This document shows, in pieces, positions 25,356 to 33,053 of a stretch of 47,351 nucleotides of DNA. The notes below the pieces were generated by a model that ran no database searches, was not told the origin of the DNA, and was given only the letters and a program-made list of their open reading frames with translations. The stretch is from Acidobacteriaceae bacterium (GTDB lineage Bacteria; Acidobacteriota; Terriglobia; Terriglobales; Acidobacteriaceae). The stretch is taken from assembly GCA_003168355.1 (NCBI GenBank), contig PMSQ01000015.1, forward strand, positions 21,537 to 68,887. The letters run 5' to 3'. How positions within the stretch are numbered: the stretch's first letter is position 1; the number at the start of each line of letters is the position of its first letter. Position numbers and translations under genes: made by a program.

Positions 25356-26933
25356 GTGGAAACCCAATCCAAGCTAGCCCAAACCATCGTCATCCTCGAT
25401 TTTGGCGCACAGTATACGCAGCTCATTGCGCGCCGCATCCGCGAACAGAATGTGTTTTCCGTCGTGCTGCCGTGCACGGCTACGCTTGACGAGGTCAAAG
25501 GCTACACGCCTGTGGGCATTGTGCTCTCTGGAGCGCCGTGGTCCGTGTACGACAAAGACGCACCGCCGGCGGACGCGCGTGTCTTCGAGTTGGGAATGCC
25601 TGTACTGGGTATCTGCTATGGATTACAGTTTATGGTGCATGCGCTTGGTGGCAAGGTGCGACCGGCGGATAAGCGTGAGTACGGGCATGCGGAAGTAGAC
25701 ATTGTCGCCGAGTCGGTGTTGTTTCAGGGACTGGCGAAGCGGCAGCAAGTGTGGATGTCGCACGGGGACGAAGCTCTGGAGTTGCCTTCCGGTTTTGAAC
25801 TGATTGCGAAAACCGCTCATGCGGTCGCCGGGATCCAGAACGTCGCAAAGAAGTGGTATGCCGTGCAGTTTCATCCTGAAGTTCACCACACGCGGAACGG
25901 CACGGAAATCCTGCGTAACTTTGTGTTCGAGATATGCGGCGCAAAACCCACTTGGACGCCGCAGCACTTTATTGACTCGACGGTGGAGCAGGTGAGGCAA
26001 CAAGTGGGAAGCGGACGTGCGATCTGCGCACTTTCGGGCGGAGTGGATTCGTCGGTCGCGGCGGTGCTGGTGGATCGCGCGCTGCGAGATGCCAGCGGCA
26101 AGCCGCGGCTGACCTGCATCTTCGTGGACAACGGGGTGCTGCGCAAGAACGAGTTCGAAAAAGTGCAGCAGACGCTGCGCGACAAACTGGGGTTGCGGCT
26201 TGATGCAGTGGATGCTACGGATCGCTTTCTGGGGAAGCTCAAGGGCGTGAGCGATCCTGAGACCAAGCGCAAGATTATCGGCAACGAATTCATCGCGGTG
26301 TTTGAAGACGAAGCTCACCGGATCGAAAAGGAAGAGGGAAGCGTCGACTATCTGGTGCAGGGGACACTTTATCCGGATGTGATTGAGTCGCGTTCGGTGC
26401 GCGGGCCGTCACAGGTGATCAAGTCGCATCACAACGTGGGCGGGCTGCCGGAAAAAATGAAGCTCAGGCTGATCGAGCCCCTGAAAGATTTGTTCAAGGA
26501 CGAAGTTCGCAAGATTGGCCGCGATCTGGGCATGCCGGAAGAAATCTTGCGGCGGCAGCCATTTCCCGGGCCCGGCTTGGCGGTGCGGGTGCTGGGGGAA
26601 GTGACGCCGGAGCGCCTGGCGGTGTTGCGCGAGTGCGACGACATTGTAGTGACCGAGATAAAACACGCCGGGTTATATACAAAAATCTGGCAGTCGTTTG
26701 CCGTACTGCTGCCGGTGATGTCGGTGGGAGTGATGGGCGACATGCGCACGTACGCTTATACGTGCGCGATCCGGGCGGTCAGTTCTGAAGATGGCATGAC
26801 GGCGGACTGGGTTAATCTTCCGCACGAAGTGCTGAAAAATATTTCCACGCGAATTGTGAATGAAGTGAAGGGCGTGAACCGCGTGGTGTATGACATTACT
26901 TCCAAGCCTCCGGGGACTATTGAGTGGGAGTAG
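25356..26933 (+). CDS. guaA: GMP synthase (glutamine-hydrolysing)
   Basis: A ~525-residue two-domain enzyme that converts XMP to GMP in purine synthesis. The N-terminal class I glutamine amidotransferase has ILDFGAQYTQLIARRIRE, the nucleophile Cys in GICYGLQ and the His/Glu pair in QFHPEVHHT. The ATP-pyrophosphatase domain has the PP-loop ALSGGVDSSVAA. The C-terminal dimerisation domain includes RQPFPGPGLAVRVLGE and ends KPPGTIEWE. GTG 25356 is preferred; an in-frame TTG at 25341 adds five residues. Last gene of the plus-strand run and convergent with the small repeat protein. Confidence 0.95.
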   Translation: METQSKLAQTIVILDFGAQYTQLIARRIREQNVFSVVLPCTATLDEVKGYTPVGIVLSGAPWSVYDKDAPPADARVFELGMPVLGICYGLQFMVHALGGKVRPADKREYGHAEVDIVAESVLFQGLAKRQQVWMSHGDEALELPSGFELIAKTAHAVAGIQNVAKKWYAVQFHPEVHHTRNGTEILRNFVFEICGAKPTWTPQHFIDSTVEQVRQQVGSGRAICALSGGVDSSVAAVLVDRALRDASGKPRLTCIFVDNGVLRKNEFEKVQQTLRDKLGLRLDAVDATDRFLGKLKGVSDPETKRKIIGNEFIAVFEDEAHRIEKEEGSVDYLVQGTLYPDVIESRSVRGPSQVIKSHHNVGGLPEKMKLRLIEPLKDLFKDEVRKIGRDLGMPEEILRRQPFPGPGLAVRVLGEVTPERLAVLRECDDIVVTEIKHAGLYTKIWQSFAVLLPVMSVGVMGDMRTYAYTCAIRAVSSEDGMTADWVNLPHEVLKNISTRIVNEVKGVNRVVYDITSKPPGTIEWE

Positions 26934-26990
26934 AGCAACCAGTTCTCAGTTCTCGGATCTTAGTTTTTTGCTTTGCCTCCCATCTTGTTA

Positions 26991-27010
26991 GGGACCGTCG
27001 ACGGTCTCCC
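26991..27010. repeat. Palindrome GACCGTCGACGGTC with flanking GGG/CCC
   Basis: A perfect 14-base palindrome (26993-27006) with near-complementary flanks lies ~60 bases after guaA. It has no loop, so a DNA-level repeat or cruciform is as likely as an RNA hairpin. A short T run (TTTTTT, ~26963) precedes it. Confidence 0.45.
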
Positions 27011-27061
27011 TCAGATTAAACAACAATCGATTGGTAAAAAGGGCACGGATGCTTCGACTGC

Positions 27062-27088
27062 GTGGGATCGTCCTTTGGACGATCCCAC
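27062..27088. terminator. Strong 12-bp hairpin between convergent genes (likely bidirectional terminator)
   Basis: GTGGGATCGTCC-TTT-GGACGATCCCAC is a perfect 12-bp stem with a 3-base loop. It sits between guaA (plus) and the repeat protein (minus), 36 bases beyond the latter's stop, where a shared terminator is expected. There is no U tract on either side, and the right arm runs into a dispersed repeat (27081-27104), so it may be a repeat element that serves as terminator. Confidence 0.5.
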
Positions 27089-27123
27089 TTCGCTCGGCAT
27101 GACAGGGGGAGGGTGTCGGAGTG

Positions 27124-27645
27124 CTAGGCGGTTAGCGAGACGGTGGACGAAACGGACTGGGATGATGTTTGTCCGGTATTTTGGGTCAACGCTTGCTGCA
27201 GTGTGGTGAAGGCGCTTTGCGCGGACGAGAGGTTACCGGATTGAAGCGACTGGCCGAGGTCGTCGAGTAACTCGGCGATATCGCTGGAAGCGCCGCCGCC
27301 GTGATGATGATGATGGTCATGGGTGGATGGAGTCTGGTTTTGGGTTGCTTGATTTTGAAAGTCCTGCTGAAGCGTGGTGAAGTCCTGCTGGGCGGCGGAG
27401 AGGTTGCCGGATTGGAGATCCTTGGCAAGTTGGGTGAAGGCTTGGGCGATGGGATTGTTGCTTGGCGACGAGGAAGTGGAACTAGTCTGGGGCACGAGCT
27501 TCTGCAAGGAAGCGAAATCCGATTGCGCGGCAGAGAGATTGCCGGACTGGAGATCCCGGCCGAGCTGCTGGAACAATTGCTGGAAATTGTTCTCAGTGTT
27601 CTGGGGGTTGTAGAGGCTGGTGCTGGAAATGCCTGACACTGACAT
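27124..27645 (-). CDS. Small Gln/Ser-rich protein with three internal repeats and a His run
   Basis: A 173-residue protein. ATG 27645 is chosen for its AAGGAG site seven bases upstream. There is no signal peptide. Three ~24-residue repeats share the core LQSGNLSAAQ: QLGRDLQSGNLSAAQSDFAS (residues ~28-47), QLAKDLQSGNLSAAQQDFTT (~72-91) and DLGQSLQSGNLSSAQSAFTT (~129-148). Each looks like a helical hairpin similar to half a TPR. Linkers are Ser/Thr/Asn/Gln-rich, and HDHHHHHGGG lies before the third repeat. Function unknown; the His run could bind metal. Similar SGNLSAAQ proteins are, to my memory, frequent in Acidobacteriota. Confidence 0.72.
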   Translation of the reverse strand: MSVSGISSTSLYNPQNTENNFQQLFQQLGRDLQSGNLSAAQSDFASLQKLVPQTSSTSSSPSNNPIAQAFTQLAKDLQSGNLSAAQQDFTTLQQDFQNQATQNQTPSTHDHHHHHGGGASSDIAELLDDLGQSLQSGNLSSAQSAFTTLQQALTQNTGQTSSQSVSSTVSLTA

Positions 27646-27943
27646 TACTAATCTCCTTTGGAGAGAGCGATTCGCTCCCGGTCTCGTTGGCACCGATCGG
27701 CATTTTATGAGTAAACTTTAATTTGAACTTCAGTTACTGCGGGTGCCGGAAGGAGTAGGGCAAGTGTGGTGCCAAACGCGGGCGGCTGCATAAGAAGTGA
27801 AGTCAACACAATCGAAAAAAGTTAGCAGGTGCGTGGCTTCGCGGGTGATGCGGTGCGCTCAAAGAACAGTAGCCCAGCAAAAAGTGCCTAGGCGCGCGGG
27901 CAAAGTTGGTCCGCCGCCTGGCATGCAACCTCTCTGCGGAGAG

Positions 27944-29053
27944 CTATTTCACGGTTGCGCCGCTGTCTGGTGCGGTCTTGTCCGTATCGTTCTTGACGGC
28001 CAGCTTCTTCGTTACCAGAAAACTCCAGATGGTTTCGTTGGCGTTCAGGTCCTGGCTGGTTTTTCCGATTTGCTTTTCGACTTGGTACTGTTCGCCTCCG
28101 GGCCAGGTGTTGCCCCCGCCCTTCACACTGTAGGAAAGCACCTGCGCGCCCTCGTGGCAGCCGTCAAAGGTGTCGAGCTTGGTTTCCATGCCGCCTTTCT
28201 CATGAGCCGGCAGCTTGGTCTGGGTGGGCTTTTCGGCGCAGCGATCGATCCGGGCCCAGGCCTTGGCACTGTCCTCGACGGAGATGACCGGGAGTTGAAG
28301 ATTGTGCTCGGTGCCGCCGCCGTGGGGGACTACCGGGTCGGAGGTGCCGTTAATCATCACCACGGGCACGGGACGCGACGGCAGGCAGATCATCGCCTTA
28401 GGCATGGCTGCGGCCACCGGAGCAATCGCTGCGATGCGGTCGGCCATGGCGCACCCAACTCTCATCGCCATGAAGCCGCCTTCGGAAAGTCCCGTGGCAT
28501 AGATTCGGGTTGCGTCTACGGAAGCCTTCGTGGATATCTGGTCCAGCATTTGATTCAGGAACTCAACGTCATCGGCGGGTGCAGATCTGTTTTGTTCTTC
28601 ACTGCTCCCTTGGCCTCCGGATTGACCTCCACCTGGATAGCCACCGCCACCACCGCCGCCACCTGGATAGCCGCCGCCACCGTAGCGCCCGCGCCGTCCC
28701 GGATACCTTGTCATAGGCTGTTGCTGCGGGGCGCGCACTCCTATGTTCCAGCGTCCGTGGAGTGCGCTGGGGTAAACGGCGATGATGCCGTCTTTGTCAG
28801 CTAACTCATTGAACCGGGTCAGGCGCTCCATGTCATCGGTATCCTGATTCATGCCGTGCAACAGGATCACCACCGGATACTTCTGCGCCTGATCGTAGCC
28901 GCGGGGCAAGCGGAGCAGGTAGGTACGGCTCGTTTCCTCAACCGTGACCTTTTCTTTGGTTTCCTGGGCGCGGGCAGTTGTTGTGAAAAGGGTTATGAGG
29001 CAGACCGCTGCGACCGCTGGCGCGCGCATTTTCGTCCAGGTTTCAGATTTCAT
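27944..29053 (-). CDS. LpqC / PHB depolymerase-like secreted esterase
   Basis: A 369-residue alpha/beta hydrolase with a signal peptide (MRAPAVAAVCLITLFTTTAR-AQ). ATG 29053 is chosen because AGGGGA precedes it by four bases. Motifs: YPVVILLHGMNQDTDDM (oxyanion region), ATGLSEGGFMAM with the nucleophile Ser, and INGTSDPVVPHGGG with the catalytic Asp. The motif GGGHTWPGG, holding the catalytic His in many LpqC-type enzymes, reads GGGNTWPGG here (codon AAC). A Gly/Tyr/Pro-rich stretch (GRYGGGGYPGGGGGGGGYPG and on) is inserted at ~120-150. It may hydrolyse polyhydroxyalkanoate or plant esters, or be catalytically altered. Confidence 0.8.
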   Translation of the reverse strand: MKSETWTKMRAPAVAAVCLITLFTTTARAQETKEKVTVEETSRTYLLRLPRGYDQAQKYPVVILLHGMNQDTDDMERLTRFNELADKDGIIAVYPSALHGRWNIGVRAPQQQPMTRYPGRRGRYGGGGYPGGGGGGGGYPGGGQSGGQGSSEEQNRSAPADDVEFLNQMLDQISTKASVDATRIYATGLSEGGFMAMRVGCAMADRIAAIAPVAAAMPKAMICLPSRPVPVVMINGTSDPVVPHGGGTEHNLQLPVISVEDSAKAWARIDRCAEKPTQTKLPAHEKGGMETKLDTFDGCHEGAQVLSYSVKGGGNTWPGGEQYQVEKQIGKTSQDLNANETIWSFLVTKKLAVKNDTDKTAPDSGATVK

Positions 29054-29149
29054 AAAATCCCCTGCGGGCAATCCAGAGAGCTTTCGAGCAAGACTCTTTC
29101 TCTAGTTGGAAGCTTACGCTCGTGCCGCGAAGTTTGCTGCCGAATCGTC

Positions 29150-29295
29150 GCCCTGGCAGGCTGCGGAAACTCAATTTTTCGACCGCATTCTCCCTAAGCG
29201 GCTAAAACCGCTATTGGCCTTGAGGGCTTCGCGGCGCGACTGGAAGTCGCGCCCTTCCAAGACAGAGCCGCGCGCCACATTTTCAGCAACCCGAG
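29150..29295. repeat. MITE-like dispersed repeat region with nested hairpins
   Basis: The stretch opens CAGGCTGCGGAAACTC and closes near TTTTCAGCAACC, loosely inverse ends. Inside are GCGGCTAAAACCGC and a perfect 9-bp hairpin GGCGCGACT-GGA-AGTCGCGCC (29233-29253). The combination of CTGCGGAAA-type ends with 'GCGGCTAAA..CCGC' is a style of non-coding repeat I associate with Acidobacteriota. No transposase. It lies between the esterase and glycosyltransferase genes, both on minus. Confidence 0.5.
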
Positions 29296-29299
29296 GGAA

Positions 29300-30079
29300 T
29301 CATCGCGGGCCCGAGGTTAATCCCTGGAAGCGCAAGGCGTGGTCGCCGACGAATTCATAAGGGCCGGAGTGGGTGAGTTTGCTGGCGACGTCAAGCCAGA
29401 TCTCGCCGCCGATCTTGCGCCAGCGGAGACAAAAGGAATAATCCTCACTCAAGTAGGCGCCTGTCTGAGGGTCGATGATGCAATCGAAGAGGGCAAAAAG
29501 ATTGGAACTGCGTACGGCCTCGCGCCGCGAGCCGGACATGGGGAAGCTTTGTACGTGAGTGAAATGACTTTCGGGATAAGCGCCAATCATTTGTTCGATC
29601 ACGTTGCGCCGGATGAGTTGAAAACCGCCGCCGGCATAGATTGCCGTGGCAAAATCACCTTCCCGTTTACGTTCCGGCTCCGGACAGAACGTTCCTACAT
29701 AAGACAGAGCCGCCTGGCGAACGGTTTCGCCGCGCTCGACACAGCGCTGCGGGATGAGATCCCAGTCGATCGACTTGAGCGGGTACAGGGCTCCGGTAAA
29801 GTCTTTGTCGAATTTCAATAGCCGTTCGACCTGTTGCGGCTCGAAGCTGATATCGGCATCGACGAAGAGGAGATGAGTAGCTGCGGTATTATCCAGGAAT
29901 GCGGCGACCAGGCTGCTGCGGGCGCGCGAAATCAGGGCATCATAGCCAATCACCGACAGAGAAACGTCGAACCCGGCAGACTTCGCGTAGCTCATGAGAC
30001 GTATCACCGAGAGCATGTAATTCTGCGAAACCATGCCGCCGAAGCATGGGGTAGCGCGGAGGATCGAGGGTTGAGACAT
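29300..30079 (-). CDS. Glycosyltransferase-like protein (GT-A fold suspected)
   Basis: A 259-residue soluble protein. RARSSLVAAFLDNTAATHLL, then FVDADISFEPQQVERLL is the order seen in GT-A glycosyltransferases, where VDAD carries the metal/nucleotide-sugar-binding DxD. Later GGGFQLIRRNVIEQMI and YLSEDYSFCLRWRKIG provide the acceptor-side acidic motif (ED). The target is unknown. A GGAGAG site four bases before the ATG supports the start. It is downstream of the cupin gene on the same strand (165-base gap) and could be co-transcribed. Confidence 0.6.
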   Translation of the reverse strand: MSQPSILRATPCFGGMVSQNYMLSVIRLMSYAKSAGFDVSLSVIGYDALISRARSSLVAAFLDNTAATHLLFVDADISFEPQQVERLLKFDKDFTGALYPLKSIDWDLIPQRCVERGETVRQAALSYVGTFCPEPERKREGDFATAIYAGGGFQLIRRNVIEQMIGAYPESHFTHVQSFPMSGSRREAVRSSNLFALFDCIIDPQTGAYLSEDYSFCLRWRKIGGEIWLDVASKLTHSGPYEFVGDHALRFQGLTSGPR

Positions 30080-30244
30080 GGTCTCTCCGAGGAAACGCGG
30101 ACGGCGCGGTTCGACGGCACGCTTGATCAGGATACGCCGGTTGGGAAAAAGAAGCGCCTGCTATTGGGGATCGGCGAGCATGACGTTCCCAAAAGGGGGC
30201 ATGCGTCGAAGAATGTCGCAAGCTACTTCGTGTTACGAAATGCC

Positions 30245-30610
30245 TCAACTTTCGTCGCGGTGGACAGTGTCCATGGAAAATGCGGGAAGGCAGACGGCGA
30301 TGTATTCGGCGCCGCCTTCCTGCGGAGTGGAGTAACGAATCCACTCGCCGGCGTAGGCGATCACGGCTTGTCCGGCAGTGACCTCGAGAGAGCCGGCTTT
30401 GTGCTCGACGCGGAGGGTGCCGCTGAGGACGATGGTGAACTCGTCGAAGGCGGGGGTCTGGCCGGGTTCGAGCCATCCGCCGGGGCTACGCATGTGAGCG
30501 ACGCTGGCGGATGTAGTTTGGGAGTTCACGCGTCCAATGTATTCGTCGATGAGCTTGGGTTTATTACCGGCGGATTGGATGCGGGTCGGTTGCGCAATTA
30601 AGGTGGGCAT
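30245..30610 (-). CDS. Cupin-domain protein lacking the usual metal histidines
   Basis: A 121-residue single beta-barrel: GGWLEPGQTPAFDEFTIVLS, then GTLRVEHKAGSLEVTAGQAV and IAYAGEWIRYSTPQEGGAEY. The order of strands is cupin motif 1 and 2, but the G(X)5HxH metal signature is replaced by EPGQTPAFDE, so it may bind a ligand rather than catalyse a metal reaction, as EutQ-like cupins are thought to do. Cytoplasmic. Function unknown. It is divergent from the efflux operon, with ~430 bases between the two starts. Confidence 0.68.
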   Translation of the reverse strand: MPTLIAQPTRIQSAGNKPKLIDEYIGRVNSQTTSASVAHMRSPGGWLEPGQTPAFDEFTIVLSGTLRVEHKAGSLEVTAGQAVIAYAGEWIRYSTPQEGGAEYIAVCLPAFSMDTVHRDES

Positions 30611-31010
30611 TGTGGCTCGGCTTCCGGTTCTTCGAGTGCGAGTCTATTAAATCACGGTTGTAAGGGCTGCAACGTCAGGATTTGAATTGGCAGGTCCAAG
30701 TCTCAGCCAACTCGAATTTTTTCAAAGACGATTTGCAATCGCTGTGCGCTCTGCGGACGTTTCTGAGCGGCCTCCTCGTTTTGAGTCTTGATAAGGACGA
30801 CTCGATACTTATACGTCAGAATCATCCCGGATTTCTGTCCAGGCCGTCTAGGCCGCAAAGGCGCTGGTGACACGGCAACAGTCCGTTTTGAAACCTATGC
30901 CGTCCACTCTCGGACACCAACGTCCAGTTCCGGATAAAGATACGTCTCTTACAATCAAGGCTATCAGCATCATCCACCATGTTTCTGAATACTTAGCGTT
31001 CCGTGGAGGA
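30611..31010. other. Upstream region of the efflux operon, no supported gene
   Basis: About 400 bases separate the cupin (minus) and the adaptor gene (plus). Short open frames exist here, but none has a ribosome site, signal or known motif. The region holds an inverted repeat ACGGCA (30872-30877)...TGCCGT (30898-30903) and a TACAAT hexamer (30950-30955) without a fitting -35. It leads into a -24/-12 promoter match at 31011. Confidence 0.5.
30872..30903. promoter_or_regulatory. Candidate enhancer site: inverted repeat ACGGCA-N20-TGCCGT
   Basis: A perfect 6-base inverted repeat centred ~150 bases upstream of the start predicted from the -24/-12 site at 31011. Sigma-54 activators usually bind dyads 80-150 bases upstream. 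The operon encodes such an activator. Six bases per arm is weak evidence alone. Confidence 0.25.
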
Positions 31011-31026
31011 TGGCATCTCAGTTGCC
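31011..31026 (+). promoter_or_regulatory. Sigma-54 (-24/-12) promoter of the efflux operon
   Basis: TGGCATCTCAGTTGCC fits the consensus TGGCACG-N4-TTGCW at all core positions: TGGCA, the GG-N10-GC spacing, and TTGC. The nine fixed bases would occur by chance about once in 4^9 (262,144) positions. The site lies directly before a gene run that encodes a sigma-54 activator and its kinase. The predicted transcript starts near 31037, three bases before the GTG start of the adaptor, so the message would be almost leaderless, or translation would begin at ATG 31088. Confidence 0.55.
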
Positions 31027-31039
31027 CTTCTGCAACCAT

Positions 31040-32299
31040 GTGGACATCGCTCGGCCAGAATTCAAGACTCAGAAACGTCGTCGCCAGATGATCGTCGTGG
31101 CAGCGGCCGTTTTGGGCGTGGCCGCGGTCTCAGCCGGAGTTTCACGGTTGAAGCCGGCGGCACCAATGGTTGAGCGCGGAACCGTCTGGACCGACACGGT
31201 CAAGCGCGGTACGATGCTGCGCCAAGTGCGGGGGTTGGGGACGTTGGTGCCGAGCCAGGAATCAGTGCGTCAGATTCCGGCAGAGACCGAAGCCACCGTC
31301 GTTCGCATTCAGATGCTGCCTGGCTCACCGGTGACGGCGGGCACGGTCCTGCTGGAAATGAGTAATCCGCAGACGGAACAATCTGCGGTCGACGCGCAGC
31401 TTCAATTGAAAGCTGCCGAAGCTGAATATCAGAGCCTTCGGGTGAAGCTGGAAAGCGATTTGATGAACCAAAAAGCCGGCGCCGCTACCGTTCATGCGGA
31501 CCACGCGCAGGCACAACGGCAAGCCGACACGGACAAGGCGCTGTACGACTTGGGAGTCATCTCGGGCCTAGCGTATAAGTCTTCCAAGGACAAGGCGGAC
31601 GAACTCACCACGAGAAATGACCTTGAAACACGGCGGCTAACGGCCAATGAGCGGGCGATTGAGTCGCAGATGGCGCAAGAGCAAGCCAAAGTCGATGAGA
31701 TGCGCACCCTGGCGCAGCTCAAGCAAAAACAATTGGACGCGTTGAAAGTTCGAGCGGAGATCGATGGAGTTCTGGTGGATCTCCCGCTGCAAGTCGGCCA
31801 GCACGTCCTACCCGGGACCATGCTCGCAAAGGTGGTGGAACCCGATCACCTGATGGCCACACTGAAGGTCGCCGAAACCCAGGCACGCGACGTACAGATT
31901 GGAGAGTCAGCGTCGGTCGACACCCACAACGGAGTGATTGCAGGTACGGTGATGCGAGTCGATCCGGGGGTACAAAACGGAACGGTGACGGTCGACGTCA
32001 AACTCACTGGCGTTCTGCCCAAGGGTGCACGGCCTGACCTGAGTGTGGACGGAACCATCGACCTGGAGCGACTGGACAACGTGCTCTATGTCGGCCGTCC
32101 GACATTCGGGCAGGAGAACAGTACCATCAGTTTGTTCAAACTGGGCCCGGACGGGCAGGCAGCCTTGCGTATGCCAGTGAAGGTTGGACGAGCTTCGGTG
32201 AATTCGATCCAGGTGATTGAAGGGCTGCACGAAGGAGACACTGTCATCTTGTCCGACATGTCGCGTTGGGACAACACCGATCGTGTCCGACTCGAGTAA
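31040..32299 (+). CDS. HlyD/MacA-like periplasmic adaptor of a tripartite exporter
   Basis: A ~419-residue adaptor protein. Start GTG 31040 gives MDIARPEFKTQKRRRQMIVV, a basic tail running into a membrane anchor (IVVAAAVLGVAAVSAGV). ATG 31010 would lie upstream of and overlap the promoter match. Domains in order: first half of the barrel-sandwich (SVRQIPAETEATVVRIQMLP), a long coiled-coil hairpin (~110-240; DAQLQLKAAEAEYQSLRVKL), the second lipoyl half (ALKVRAEIDGVLVDLPLQVG) and a beta-barrel. Such proteins link an inner-membrane ABC permease to a TolC channel. First gene of a six-gene plus-strand run. Confidence 0.88.
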   Translation: MDIARPEFKTQKRRRQMIVVAAAVLGVAAVSAGVSRLKPAAPMVERGTVWTDTVKRGTMLRQVRGLGTLVPSQESVRQIPAETEATVVRIQMLPGSPVTAGTVLLEMSNPQTEQSAVDAQLQLKAAEAEYQSLRVKLESDLMNQKAGAATVHADHAQAQRQADTDKALYDLGVISGLAYKSSKDKADELTTRNDLETRRLTANERAIESQMAQEQAKVDEMRTLAQLKQKQLDALKVRAEIDGVLVDLPLQVGQHVLPGTMLAKVVEPDHLMATLKVAETQARDVQIGESASVDTHNGVIAGTVMRVDPGVQNGTVTVDVKLTGVLPKGARPDLSVDGTIDLERLDNVLYVGRPTFGQENSTISLFKLGPDGQAALRMPVKVGRASVNSIQVIEGLHEGDTVILSDMSRWDNTDRVRLE

Positions 32300-32327
32300 A
32301 CAGAGAACTCAAGCGAGGAAGTCAACA

Positions 32328-33053
32328 ATGACCGAAACAGGCCAGCCGCTCATCCAGATTCAGGACCTAACCAAAGTCTTCTACACCGATGAGATCGAGA
32401 CGCATGCGCTCTCCGGTATTCACCTATCGATCAATAAAGGAGAGTACCTCGCCATGTCGGGACCGTCGGGCTGCGGCAAATCAACGCTTCTCTCGATCAT
32501 CGGCCTGCTGGATACGCCGACAGCGGGGAGTTACTCACTGAATGGGAAGACCGTCGAGAATCTCGATTTTGCGGAGCGGTCGCGCATCCGCAATCAGGAG
32601 ATCGGGTTCATCTTCCAGAGTTTCAATCTGATTGGTGATCTGACGGTCTATGAAAACGTCGAATTGCCGCTGACCTACCGTCACAGAATGCCTGCCGCCG
32701 ATCGCAAGGCGCGTGTGATGGGGGCTCTGGAGCGAGTGGGCATGGCGCATCGCGTGCGGCACTATCCGTCGCAACTATCGGGAGGCCAGCAGCAACGTGT
32801 GGCTGTAGCCCGAGCGCTGGGAGGGAAGCCGTCCATTCTTCTGGCTGACGAGCCCACCGGAAATCTCGATTCGCGCAATGGCGACGCGGTGATGGAGTTG
32901 CTGCAAGAGCTTCATCGCGAAGGCGCGACGATCTGCATGGTGACGCACGATCCACGTTTCGCCAAGCACGCCCAACGCGAGGTCCATTTGTTCGACGGCA
33001 AAGTGGTGGCAGAGGAAGAGTTGGAGAAATTAATGGCGGATGTGCACGTATGA
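32328..33053 (+). CDS. ABC transporter ATP-binding protein (MacB/LolD type)
   Basis: A 241-residue ATPase. Walker [10 protein letters not shown] (residues 45-53), Q-loop in [15 protein letters not shown], signature LSGGQQQR, Walker [14 protein letters not shown], and H-loop VTHDP. The TGNLDS ending and the family subtype match lipoprotein-release and MacB ATPases, which couple to mechanotransmitting FtsX-fold permeases. The permease is not fused, but a MacB-like one lies in the same operon at 37892. ATG 32328 follows AGGAAG. Its last four bases (ATGA) overlap the tolC-like start. Confidence 0.93.
   Translation: MTETGQPLIQIQDLTKVFYTDEIETHALSGIHLSINKGEYLAMSGPSGCGKSTLLSIIGLLDTPTAGSYSLNGKTVENLDFAERSRIRNQEIGFIFQSFNLIGDLTVYENVELPLTYRHRMPAADRKARVMGALERVGMAHRVRHYPSQLSGGQQQRVAVARALGGKPSILLADEPTGNLDSRNGDAVMELLQELHREGATICMVTHDPRFAKHAQREVHLFDGKVVAEEELEKLMADVHV

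Noticed and set aside
27797..28804. 335-codon plus-strand open frame
   Set aside because: Antisense to the LpqC-like esterase, whose motifs, signal peptide and ribosome site are clear; the plus-strand product has no recognisable feature.
30682..30870. 62-codon open frame upstream of the adaptor gene
   Set aside because: No start signal and no similarity to anything recognised; lies in the likely control region of the pump operon.
31010..31039. ATG 31010 as the adaptor start
   Set aside because: GGAGG abuts this ATG with no spacing, the extra ten residues do not resemble an adaptor N-terminus, and it lies on the -24/-12 promoter match; GTG 31040 gives the expected MDIARP... start.
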